Source of the DNA: Anaerocolumna jejuensis DSM 15929
GTDB taxonomy: Bacteria; Bacillota; Clostridia; Lachnospirales; Lachnospiraceae
NCBI RefSeq assembly: GCF_900142215.1
Contig: NZ_FRAC01000017.1
Location: forward strand, 62,001 to 126,000
Direction of reading: 5' to 3'
DNA length: 64,000 nt
In this document: piece after piece, positions 51,722-59,681 of the stretch
Layout: the number at the start of each line of letters is the position of its first letter
Numbering within the stretch: the first letter of the stretch is position 1
The notes under the pieces: generated by a model
What the model was told of the DNA's origin: nothing
Databases searched by the model: none
The model's input: the letters and a program-made list of their open reading frames with translations, nothing else
Made by a program: the position numbers and the translations under genes

Positions 51722-52005
51722 ATGAGCGACTCCTATGTAGGGTTTGATAAAATGCAGATAGCGCAGTCCAGTGTCTCCACGCGTATCGTTCAAAATATTG
51801 TGGGGCATTTGGCTACGCTATCCTGGCAACGGTCGTAAGCAGCTTTTTACATAGAAAAACAATGACAACAAAGACATTTAATACTATTTCAAAGACTTAT
51901 CACGCAGGGTTTATTACAAGCTTGATTTTCACCGCAGTCAGCATCATCCCGGCTCTCTTTCTGACTAATAAGTTTGGAGAAAGGCCGGTTCCCAAGGTAC
52001 AGTGA
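51722..52005 (+). pseudogene. Remnant of an MFS (DHA2-type) drug efflux gene
   Basis: The frame MSDSYVGFDKMQIAQSSVSTRIVQNIVG is followed, after a one-base deletion near 51800, by AFGYAILATVVSSFL and a last membrane segment (GFITSLIFTAVSIIPALFLTN) ending in stop at 52003-52005. Together they match the last part of a 14-TM DHA2 efflux pump. The N-terminal part is missing, and upstream sequence to 51580 has no clear MFS frame. It is a decayed fragment. Confidence 0.65.
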
Positions 52006-52046
52006 TGATATGTTATCCGGCAGTTACTACAGTGCCTGAGCCTAAC

Positions 52047-53105
52047 TCAGCATTTTGCATGGTATTGTTCAAGCAGCTGCTGAAATTCTTCATTAGAGTG
52101 AAGGAACTCATAATCAGGGCTGTTCTCCAGCTCAGAAAGAATTGATGTCAGCATTTGAGCACCAAAATTTCCCTGGTCTTCTTTGAAGCCGATATGACAG
52201 TACAAGGGTGATTTTTGGAGTTCCCAGGGGATTAGCATTGCTGCAAGCATAGATTTTAACAGGGGAATACACTCCTGAACATTCTTTTGTGCAACAGAAA
52301 GCTCGAACAGAGCGACAAAAGAATTATAGCCCCATAAATCAAACAATATTGAGAACTTCTGGTAAAGCTCTGCCAGATGTGAAGCATCCTTGTAATTAGC
52401 TGTCTTCAGTTCAACATCTAACAGGCTCATTAAAGTAGTCTGAACTTTATTGATGCCATCAAGCAATTCACGCTCCAGAATATCCTGAGCTTCCGTAAAT
52501 TTTCCCTGCTGCTTCAAAAGCTTACCCTGAAGCTGCTTTTTATCAAAATCAGGTTTTTCCGGTAATAAATCCATCATTTCCTGTGCTTTGTCAAACTCCA
52601 TCCCGTTCAGGTATGTTAGAGCCAGCATATAAATAGATTTGTTCTGAACCCGGTCATCGCCGCTTTTAGCAGCACGTTCGTAAAGGGCGGTAATTTTCTT
52701 TTCGTAAAAATCCTTATCAGTGACACTTGTTCCATACAGACGCAAGGCACCTTCCAGTACCAGTGCGGTCGTATGAATCAGTAAACCACAATTAGGATAT
52801 TCCTGTATTTTTTCGATTCCCATTGTAAAGCCGCTGTCATAGTCCTTTTTACGTATAGTGTCCACTATTTCATTGCAAAAGTAGTCTACTTCCTGTTTCG
52901 ACAGCCCTTCGTTAAAACAAAGCAAGGTATTCAGGTCAACCCTTAGCAGCCTGGCCAGCGCAGGCAGCAGTAAAATATCCGGATAAGTACTTCCTTTCTC
53001 CCACTTGTTTACAGCAGGTGTTGACACACCAAGATACTCTGCAATCTGCTCCTGGGTAAGTCCTATTTCCTTCCTTTTTTCCCGCATAATCATATACATT
53101 GGCAT
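52047..53105 (-). CDS. XRE-family regulator with C-terminal TPR-like region
   Basis: 352 residues. An N-terminal Cro/C1-type helix-turn-helix (about 8-62: REKRKEIGLTQEQIAEYLGVSTPAVNKWEKG) is followed by about 280 residues of helical, TPR-like repeats, as in peptide-sensing or stress regulators of Firmicutes. Its target is unknown; the neighbouring ABC-F and efflux remnant are candidates by position only. The ATG at 53105 follows AGGAG; the frame extends 28 codons upstream without a ribosome binding site. Confidence 0.8.
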   Translation of the reverse strand: MPMYMIMREKRKEIGLTQEQIAEYLGVSTPAVNKWEKGSTYPDILLLPALARLLRVDLNTLLCFNEGLSKQEVDYFCNEIVDTIRKKDYDSGFTMGIEKIQEYPNCGLLIHTTALVLEGALRLYGTSVTDKDFYEKKITALYERAAKSGDDRVQNKSIYMLALTYLNGMEFDKAQEMMDLLPEKPDFDKKQLQGKLLKQQGKFTEAQDILERELLDGINKVQTTLMSLLDVELKTANYKDASHLAELYQKFSILFDLWGYNSFVALFELSVAQKNVQECIPLLKSMLAAMLIPWELQKSPLYCHIGFKEDQGNFGAQMLTSILSELENSPDYEFLHSNEEFQQLLEQYHAKC

Positions 53106-53337
53106 AATTATCATCTCCTGATTTAATAGTATTAACATCTTTCTATAAGAACATTTTATCAGAGGTATCCGGCTTCCACAATTGAGCATTTATTAAACAG
53201 AAGGAGAAAAAATTAACCACAGGTTAATGTAAAATCCAGTATTATTTGGAATGTCTTGCTAGAGAGGTATATTATTGCTGAATTCCTACAAAAGAAAAAT
53301 TTTCCACAAACGCATGAACCCGCACTATGGGTACCCA

Positions 53338-53538
53338 GAGGACAAGGGGATTGGTTTGGAGTTCGCATTGAGAGGTTCTTTATGACACTTAAGCTGCAAG
53401 AAACACAGCTAGGAAAAATAACGCCATTGTTTGAGCGTAGCGAGTTTGGCGTTGTTTTTCCTGTCAGCTGTGTTTCTTGCAGCTTTAGTGGAATAAAGGT
53501 TCTCGAACAGCGAACTCCAAACCAATCCCCTTGTCCTC
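53338..53538. repeat. Fold-back element with arms of about 90 bases
   Basis: Left arm 53338-53426 and right arm 53447-53538 are inverted copies. The outer 29 bases are identical (beginning GAGGACAAGGGGATTGG), the blocks AAGCTGCAAG and AAACACAGCT are conserved, and the innermost AACGCCA/TGGCGTT closes a loop with GAGCGTAGCGAG. Weaker similarity continues outward (AAACGCAT versus AAATGCAT). It could be a MITE-like element or a structured RNA. Confidence 0.88.
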
Positions 53539-53594
53539 GTGCGTTACCATTAATTGGTTTTATGCATTTGCCGTGAAAAGAAATGTGGTTAAAA

Positions 53595-53623
53595 TTGACA
53601 AGGTAAGACATTCTTAGTACAAT
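53595..53623 (+). promoter_or_regulatory. Promoter of the nfeD-flotillin operon
   Basis: Consensus TTGACA (53595-53600), 17-base spacer, TACAAT (53618-53623), at the right edge of the fold-back region. Confidence 0.75.
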
Positions 53624-53716
53624 ATTATGGAGATTATTTCTAATCAAAATTTAATTTTTGTGTAAGATGGTATTAATTAAAAAGGATTATGATACTATCA
53701 TACAGGAGGTGTTAAG

Positions 53717-54256
53717 GTGCTTTTACTATTCCAGGTGTGCTTTTTTGTTGGTATTGCGTTAATTATAATATCCCTTCTTTTGGGAAGTCTTTTTGATATC
53801 GCAGGAATGGATGGATTAAATCTGGACTTTGGAGGAAGTTCCCTTTCACTTCCGGTAAGTCCCGTTGTTTTTGTACTGTTTTTGGCAGTATTCGGAGGAA
53901 GCGGCTGGATGATAACAGAGTATGTTCCGGCACTGTTAGGGGTATTAGCCCTGTTAATAGCAATTGTGCCCGGCCTTATTATCTGTTTTCTGGTGCAGCA
54001 CTTCATTGTCACACCTCTTAAAAAGGCCCAGAATACCAGTACACCGGAAGCACAGGATCTGATCGGACTTCCGGCGGTGGTATCGGAAAGTATATTGGAG
54101 CGGGGGTTTGGTGAAATAAGATATGTCATCAACGGAAACAGCTATACCTCACCGGCCAAATCCATTGACGGTATAGAATTAAAAGCAGGGGTAAATGTAG
54201 CCATCTGCTGGATTGAAGGTTATGTTTTTTATGTAACATCCACAGAGAATATCTGA
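53717..54256 (+). CDS. NfeD-like membrane protein
   Basis: 179 residues with a GTG start behind AGGAGG. Membrane segments lie at about 5-27, 48-68 and 72-95; a small OB-fold domain follows at about 112-175 (DLIGLPAVVSESILERGFGEIRYVINGNSYTSPAKS). This is the short NfeD type that pairs with flotillin, as YuaF with FloT in Bacillus. It is thought to support membrane fluidity and microdomains. It lies 113 bases before the flotillin gene. Confidence 0.82.
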   Translation: MLLLFQVCFFVGIALIIISLLLGSLFDIAGMDGLNLDFGGSSLSLPVSPVVFVLFLAVFGGSGWMITEYVPALLGVLALLIAIVPGLIICFLVQHFIVTPLKKAQNTSTPEAQDLIGLPAVVSESILERGFGEIRYVINGNSYTSPAKSIDGIELKAGVNVAICWIEGYVFYVTSTENI

Positions 54257-54369
54257 TACGGAAGGAAAAAGCTTCGGTATCTGATATAGATTAGGAAACC
54301 ATAATTTTTGAACGCCCGGCAAGCTGTAAAAAACTATGGGAGTACACGTTTAATAGGAGGAATAAGAAA

Positions 54370-55860
54370 ATGGATGCATTTATTATTGCAGGAATCATCG
54401 TGGGTGCTGTTGTTTTAGTCACTCTGTTGATTACTACCACCTGGAAAAGGGTCCCCCAGGATAAGGCGGTTGTTGTAACCGGTCTTAAGAAAAGAGTAAT
54501 ATCCGGCGGCGGCGGTTTTGTAATACCGTTATTGGAAAGGGTCGACAAGATTTCCCTGGAAAATATGAAAATCGAAATCCGTACGGAGGGAGCCAGAACA
54601 GAGCAGGGTGTTGATATACGGGCAGATGGTGTTGCGGTTGTCAAGGTAAAGAGCGATAAGGAAAGTATACTTAACGCTGTAGAGCAGTTTAACACCGGCA
54701 GAGAACAGCAGACTATCGATATAATAAAGGATACCGGAAAAGACGTACTGGAAGGCAAGCTAAGAGAAATTATCTCAAAGATGACCGTAGAGGAGATTTA
54801 TAAGGACAGGGAAAAATTTGCTTCACAGGTCCAGGAAGTGGCAGCTATGGGTCTTGCCAGCATGGGACTGGAGTTAAAAGCATTTACGATCCGTGATATA
54901 TCCGATAAGAACGGTTATCTGGAAGCACTGGGTAAACCCCGTATAGCGGAGGTTAAGAGAGATGCGGCTATAGCGGAAGCAGAAGCCTTAAAGGAAACCA
55001 AGATTAAGGTGGCAGAAGCAGAAAGGCTCGGAGAAGAAGCTAAGATTGTAGCAGAAACCCACGTAGCAGAAGCAAATAAGGAAAAGGAATTAAAGATTCA
55101 GAGCTACCGTCAGGAACAGGAAACTGTCAAGGCGAAAGCAGACTCTGCCTATGCTATCCAGAAAAACAAGGTGGATAAGGAAGTAACTGAAACCGCCATG
55201 TTAGTAGAGCTTACCAAGAAGGAAAAGGAAGCGGAAATTCAGGATAAGGAAGCAATCAGGCGTGAAAAAGAATTGCTTGCTACCGTAAACAAAGAAGCAG
55301 ATGCCGAGAATTACCGTATCGGTAAGGAAGCAGATGCCAAGAAATATTCCGAGTTAAAGGAAGCAGAGGCCTCCAGTATGGCAATTAAAATCAAAGCAGA
55401 GGCGGAAGCAGAAGCCATCAGGATTAAAGGTGAAGCAGAAGCGGCTGCCATTTTGGCAAAGGGTGCTGCCGAAGCAGAAACCATGGCTAAGAAGGCGGGA
55501 GCTTTCAAGCAGTATAATGATGCCGCTATAACACAGATGATTATTGAAAAATTACCGGATATAGCTGCTTCCATAGCCGAACCTTTGACCAAGACCGAGA
55601 AGATTGTTATTATTGACAATGGCAAGGGCGGGGAAGGCTCCGGCGCTGCCAAGGTATCCGGCTATGTAACCGATATTATTACACAGCTGCCTGAAACCAT
55701 TGAAGCCGTTACAGGTATTAACTTTATGGATAACATAAAGAAGAATCTTTCCAAAGTCATAGATGCAGAGGAAGGCAAAGCGGAGAAAAAGGTAGAAAAC
55801 CGGGAAGAAATTCAGGAAGAGAATAACGAAGATGTAACAGCGGAATATAAAGAAGTATAA
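54370..55860 (+). CDS. floT: Flotillin (SPFH/Band 7 family)
   Basis: 496 residues. An N-terminal membrane segment (about 5-22) is followed by an SPFH domain (WKRVPQDKAVVVTGLKKRVISGGGGFVIPLLERVDKIS is its start). A long Ala/Glu/Lys coiled coil with EAEA-type repeats (about 190-380) follows, then a C-terminal oligomerisation region. It scaffolds membrane microdomains and partners with the upstream NfeD-like protein. The acidic tail (EENREE-like, last 40 residues) is unusually charged. AGGAGG precedes the ATG. Confidence 0.92.
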   Translation: MDAFIIAGIIVGAVVLVTLLITTTWKRVPQDKAVVVTGLKKRVISGGGGFVIPLLERVDKISLENMKIEIRTEGARTEQGVDIRADGVAVVKVKSDKESILNAVEQFNTGREQQTIDIIKDTGKDVLEGKLREIISKMTVEEIYKDREKFASQVQEVAAMGLASMGLELKAFTIRDISDKNGYLEALGKPRIAEVKRDAAIAEAEALKETKIKVAEAERLGEEAKIVAETHVAEANKEKELKIQSYRQEQETVKAKADSAYAIQKNKVDKEVTETAMLVELTKKEKEAEIQDKEAIRREKELLATVNKEADAENYRIGKEADAKKYSELKEAEASSMAIKIKAEAEAEAIRIKGEAEAAAILAKGAAEAETMAKKAGAFKQYNDAAITQMIIEKLPDIAASIAEPLTKTEKIVIIDNGKGGEGSGAAKVSGYVTDIITQLPETIEAVTGINFMDNIKKNLSKVIDAEEGKAEKKVENREEIQEENNEDVTAEYKEV

Positions 55861-55965
55861 GAAAATACAAAGCGGCGGCAGTATTGCCAGACAGCGGAAG
55901 CATCTTATAGTAATATGGTAATTTTCTTCAGAAGCATATACAAATGTAAAAATAAAGTTATATAG

Positions 55966-56015
55966 AAAATGCACCTCAGAGCGTTGGATGTTATCCGATG
56001 TTTGAGGTGCATTTA
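55966..56015. terminator. Bidirectional intrinsic terminator
   Basis: A perfect 12-bp stem AAATGCACCTCA/TGAGGTGCATTT (55967-55978 and 56003-56014) between the flotillin gene and the convergent Ig-like gene. Confidence 0.85.
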
Positions 56016-56041
56016 GTAAATTGAAATAGCATTTTTTATTT

Positions 56042-56689
56042 TTACTGTGCGGATTCTGTTGGCGTTACGTCTGGTTTTTCAACCACGGTAACCTTACAGT
56101 AATCATATTTACCGTTTCCGATTGCAGCAAAGATATAAGTTACACCTGCTGACCTTGCTGAGATTCTTCCGCCAATACTTACAGCTGCAATTGTGGAATC
56201 GTTACTCCAAAATCTGGCTTCTTCTACGGTATTGTTTGGTTTTAAAATAGCAGTTAAGGAAGTTTTATCTCCAACTACAAGGGTTAATTCCGATTTCGTA
56301 AGCTTTACACTTAAAGCCGAAGGGCCTACGGTAATATCACATACAAGAGAGGCGGCAGTTTTAATTCCTTCCTTTACGGTCACTGTGATTGTGGTCGTTC
56401 CATAGTTGGCTGCGGTAACAAGACCGGAGTCATCCACAGTGGCAACAGAAGAGTCGCCTGATTTGTAGGAAACTTTCTGGCTTTCTGTTACATTGTAGAG
56501 CTTTAAATTGAAAGTAGCATCTTTTACAAGTGACTTACTCTTAACATTTAGTTTAATGCTGTTTTGGTCATCGTTAACGGTTGAAGCACTGGCAACTGTG
56601 TTATTGCCCAATAAGGGCGGTAATAGGACAGTCATAAATAAAATCATGCCAAATGCCAGAAGGCACTTTTTCCAGAAATTTGTTTTCAT
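56042..56689 (-). CDS. Secreted protein with bacterial Ig-like (Big_2) domains
   Basis: 215 residues. A Sec signal peptide (about 1-36, basic start, hydrophobic core, ASAST end) leads into two Ig-like repeats. These show the Big_2 pattern: SYKSGDSSVATVDDSGLVTAANYGTTTITVTV and, in the second, FWSNDSTIAAVSIGGRISARSAGVTYIFA. There is no sortase motif or anchor. A surface or extracellular structural role is likely but the partner is unknown. AAGGAGG precedes the ATG. Confidence 0.83.
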   Translation of the reverse strand: MKTNFWKKCLLAFGMILFMTVLLPPLLGNNTVASASTVNDDQNSIKLNVKSKSLVKDATFNLKLYNVTESQKVSYKSGDSSVATVDDSGLVTAANYGTTTITVTVKEGIKTAASLVCDITVGPSALSVKLTKSELTLVVGDKTSLTAILKPNNTVEEARFWSNDSTIAAVSIGGRISARSAGVTYIFAAIGNGKYDYCKVTVVEKPDVTPTESAQ

Positions 56690-57021
56690 GGCACTATCCT
56701 CCTTATAACAGGCTACTGTAGTGGTATAGAAAGTAAAGGTGGCTTTCTATATCGGATTAGTATAATATAAGGGCCTGTTTACAATACTTCCATGAAATTC
56801 AAAAAACTACATAGAAATAAATTGTACCTTAGTATGTACAGCTTTAAAATAGTATATTAATTTGTCAGAATCGTGGCAAAATATTAATTTTTTCTTACGG
56901 ACATTACGATTTTGTATAGACTGACTTTTCCACTTGTTTTTAACTCACAAGGCAGATATAATAAAATGTATATGTAGCGAATTATAGAAACAAAAGCTTA
57001 GCGGATATTGGAGGAAAAGAA
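56690..57021. other. Divergent intergenic region
   Basis: A 332-base A+T-rich gap between the Ig-like gene and the two-component system. It holds the promoter at 56934-56962 and no recognised RNA element. Confidence 0.5.
56934..56962 (+). promoter_or_regulatory. Promoter of the two-component system
   Basis: TTGTTT (56934-56939), 17-base spacer, TATAAT (56957-56962), about 60 bases upstream of the response regulator. Confidence 0.65.
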
Positions 57022-57717
57022 ATGCAATACATACTAATTGCCGATGATAATCAGGATATAACGGATGTTTTGTCAGCTTATTCCAAAAAAGAAGGGTTGG
57101 AACCGGTAATTGCCAATGATGGAGAAGAAGCCTTTCGCTTATTTGAAAAATATAATCCCGCAGCAGTACTTTTAGATGTGATGATGCCAAAGGAAGACGG
57201 TTATGAGGTTTGCAGAAAGATTCGGGCTATTTCTAATGTGCCGGTACTCTTAATTACAGCCAGAGGCGAAGATTTTGAAAAGATTATGGGACTTGATATC
57301 GGTGCAGATGATTATATTGTAAAGCCCTTTAGTCCAAGCGAGGTCATGGCAAGGGTAAGAGCGGTTCTCCGCAGAATGACCAAAGTGGAAAAGGATGTTA
57401 AGACGGGGAATACCATTACAATGTGCAATATGATAATAAATCTGGACGAATATACCCTACATATAAATGGAAATAAAATGTCGCTCACCAAAAAAGAAAT
57501 AGAGACCATGTGGACACTGGCAAAAAACCCTAATAAAGTGTTTACCAGAGATAATCTGTTAGACAGCTTGTGGGGCTTTGATTATTTTGGTGACAGCAGA
57601 ACGGTAGATTCACATATTAAGCGCCTTCGGGCAAAGCTTGATGCGGTAGAGCATCCGGAATGGAACATTAAGACCATTTGGGGTGTGGGATATAAATTCG
57701 AGATAGAAGAAGACTGA
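57022..57717 (+). CDS. OmpR-family response regulator
   Basis: 231 residues: receiver domain with D52 (VLLDVMMPKEDG) and DDYIVKPFSP, and a winged-helix DNA-binding domain (about 130-228, ending TIWGVGYKFEIEE). It is the VanR/PhoP-like type common in Clostridia. It pairs with the kinase at 57827. Its regulon is unknown. TGGAGG precedes the ATG. Confidence 0.92.
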   Translation: MQYILIADDNQDITDVLSAYSKKEGLEPVIANDGEEAFRLFEKYNPAAVLLDVMMPKEDGYEVCRKIRAISNVPVLLITARGEDFEKIMGLDIGADDYIVKPFSPSEVMARVRAVLRRMTKVEKDVKTGNTITMCNMIINLDEYTLHINGNKMSLTKKEIETMWTLAKNPNKVFTRDNLLDSLWGFDYFGDSRTVDSHIKRLRAKLDAVEHPEWNIKTIWGVGYKFEIEED

Positions 57718-57742
57718 CAGCTTGAAGAAAACTGTTTGATTC

Positions 57743-57779
57743 CGGGGTCATGAAAGAGAAATTTTTCATGCCCCTTTTA
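57743..57779 (+). terminator. Hairpin between response regulator and kinase
   Basis: GGGGTCATGAAA pairs with TTTCATGCCCC (57744-57755 and 57764-57774) and is followed by four T. It may reduce kinase expression relative to the regulator. Confidence 0.7.
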
Positions 57780-57826
57780 TAAAACTGTTTTCGAATGAAA
57801 ACAATGGTATCACGAAAGGAGTTTAA

Positions 57827-59317
57827 ATGGATAGAAAGCATCGGGGCAAGCCTTTTAACAGGCTTTTTTTTAAGGTTTATATCAACTATGCCCTTGTACT
57901 GACTCTTTTTGCCATACTGGTGGGACTGATTTTCATGAACCTGTATGAAAGTGCCACCATGGAAAATTACCGTGACAAAATGTTAAAACAAGCGGAGGTC
58001 GTATCCAGAAGATTGTCGAAAGCCATCATAAACAATGAAGCAGATGGCTATCTGGATTATTTGTCAATTATGCAGGAGCTTGATTATGATGAATCCGACA
58101 TTTGGACCATATCCAATCCCAATGCTAAAAAACCCATGGATAAGCAGATGGAGAATGTTAACCTGGAGGATGTGAAGCTTCCCCAGGACTGTGTAACGGT
58201 AATTGAAAAAGCTTTTCAGGGCAGGCATCTTGCAAAAAGCGGATATTATGAGGAATTTGGCGGAACCTCAGCTATTCAGGGTTATCCTGTGACTGTAAAC
58301 GGTGAGGTTGTAGGCGCAGTGCTCCTGCGGACAGAGGTAAAAAAGCAGGAAGATATTATAAACAGCAGTATGAATCTCATTTATTTTAGTGTGGGAATCG
58401 CACTTTTCATATCCTTTATCATTGCCATTCTTTTTGCAAAAGGAATCACAAAGCCCATCACCTCTATGAGAACAACTGCTCTTTTGCTGGCAGACGGTCA
58501 GTATGAAAGCAAGCTTTCTTTAAGCCGGAGGGATGAAATCGGAGATTTGGCCACGACTATAGATATTCTGGCAGACCGCTTAAAGGAAAATGAAGAGGAG
58601 AGACAGAGCAGGGAGCAGATGAGAACGGATTTTTTTGCCAATGTCTCCCATGAGCTCAGAACTCCTATTACGGTTGTCAGAGCTTACACTGAGATGCTGG
58701 TAGACGGAATTGTGACAGAAGAGGACAAAATCAATCAATATCATGCAAAAATTTTAGCGGAATGCAAAGGCATGGAAAGGCTTGTCGGAGATTTGCTGCT
58801 TTTGTCAAAAATGCAGAATCCGGATTTTGAGGTAGAAAAAGAGCCGGTGAATGTGGTCCAGATTTTTGAAGATCTTTTAAGGAGCTTTCATCCCTTATGC
58901 CAGGATAAGCAGATAGAAATGATATTGACCAAAGGAATGCCTGTTTATACCATGATGGGGGATTATGACAGATTAAAACAAATGTTTTTAATCATTCTGG
59001 ATAATGCTGTTAAGTTCTCTAAGGTAAATTCTTCTATCTACATAAATCTGGCCAAAACGGATAAACTAGTAATATCAGTCAGAGACGAAGGTATCGGAAT
59101 TTCAAAGGAAGAACTGCCTTACATCTTTGATAAGTTTTACCGTTCAAAATTAAAGCAGAATGAGCAGGGCTCAGGTCTTGGGCTTGCCATAGCAAAGCAG
59201 ATTGCCTTAAAGCATGATGGTGATATTATGGTAAAAAGTGAAGAAGGAAACGGGACGGAATTCATTTTCAGCTTTCAAAGTCTGGAAAATTATGTAGAAG
59301 AGTTGGACATTTCGTAA
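57827..59317 (+). CDS. Sensor histidine kinase
   Basis: 496 residues. Membrane segment (about 15-37), extracytoplasmic region of about 145 residues, second membrane segment (about 183-205), HAMP, HisKA with H275 (FANVSHELRTPIT), HATPase_c with RDEGIGI and GSGLGLAI. It should phosphorylate the regulator at 57022; the stimulus is unknown. AAAGGAG precedes the ATG. Confidence 0.92.
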   Translation: MDRKHRGKPFNRLFFKVYINYALVLTLFAILVGLIFMNLYESATMENYRDKMLKQAEVVSRRLSKAIINNEADGYLDYLSIMQELDYDESDIWTISNPNAKKPMDKQMENVNLEDVKLPQDCVTVIEKAFQGRHLAKSGYYEEFGGTSAIQGYPVTVNGEVVGAVLLRTEVKKQEDIINSSMNLIYFSVGIALFISFIIAILFAKGITKPITSMRTTALLLADGQYESKLSLSRRDEIGDLATTIDILADRLKENEEERQSREQMRTDFFANVSHELRTPITVVRAYTEMLVDGIVTEEDKINQYHAKILAECKGMERLVGDLLLLSKMQNPDFEVEKEPVNVVQIFEDLLRSFHPLCQDKQIEMILTKGMPVYTMMGDYDRLKQMFLIILDNAVKFSKVNSSIYINLAKTDKLVISVRDEGIGISKEELPYIFDKFYRSKLKQNEQGSGLGLAIAKQIALKHDGDIMVKSEEGNGTEFIFSFQSLENYVEELDIS

Positions 59318-59335
59318 TATTAACGCATTTGAACC

Positions 59336-59364
59336 TTGAAATTTACAATTGACTGGGTTATAAT
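59336..59364 (+). promoter_or_regulatory. Promoter of 6S RNA
   Basis: TTGAAA (59336-59341), 17-base spacer, perfect TATAAT (59359-59364). The predicted start is near 59371, just before the RNA. Confidence 0.8.
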
Positions 59365-59370
59365 AATATC

Positions 59371-59562
59371 ACAAGATATTTCCTGGGATGTGCGACACTC
59401 CTGTTATTTTGAACCTACAACATTTATAAGGGATTCCTAATTTGTAAGATTATGTCAAGCCACCGTTTGCAGTGGAAGACAGAGGCTTTCATGCGGAAAC
59501 CCACCTAGCTTTTGCTAGGAGTCAAAATACAGGAAACGGCGTTTCGGGTTATTGACAAAAGA
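59371..59562 (+). ncRNA. ssrS: 6S RNA
   Basis: About 190 bases. The closing stem pairs CCTGGGATGT (from 59382) with the 3' GCGTTTCGGG region using several G-U pairs. The inner stem pairs TCCTGTTATTTTGA with TCAAAATACAGGA. AACCTACAA and CACCTAGC...GCTAGGAGTC follow the Firmicutes 6S pattern around a large open bubble. 6S RNA imitates an open promoter and sequesters vegetative RNA polymerase. It has its own promoter and a terminator at 59564. Exact ends are estimates. Confidence 0.82.
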
Positions 59563-59563
59563 T

Positions 59564-59593
59564 AAAAAGGCAGCTATGGGCTGCCTTTTTTTG
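59564..59593 (+). terminator. Intrinsic terminator downstream of 6S RNA
   Basis: GGCAGC/GCTGCC stem extended by an A-run and a run of seven T (59586-59592). Confidence 0.85.
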
Positions 59594-59681
59594 TTTACAT
59601 AATACTTTTCTTTTGCTAAAATAAATGTTATGATGAAGGAAGTATATAGCAAACAAAACAGAAGCCTCCGAGGAGGAGAAG

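Larger units (their letters stand above)
53106..53716. other. Intergenic region with fold-back element
   Basis: This 611-base gap contains the large inverted repeat at 53338-53538 and the nfeD promoter. Open frames crossing the repeat on both strands mirror each other and are not credible genes. Confidence 0.6.

Noticed and set aside
53213..53647. Open frames on both strands across the fold-back region, up to 144 codons
   Set aside because: They arise because the two arms are inverted copies and so mirror each other. No ribosome binding site, domain or composition supports translation.
54980..55480. Internal repeats in the flotillin gene as a DNA repeat
   Set aside because: The recurring GAAGCAGA-type bases simply encode the Ala/Glu-rich coiled coil typical of flotillins.
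55863..55900. GGCGGCAGTATTGCC segment after flotillin as a further repeat unit
   Set aside because: The palindrome is too short and the linker is missing; similarity to the repeat family is no better than chance.
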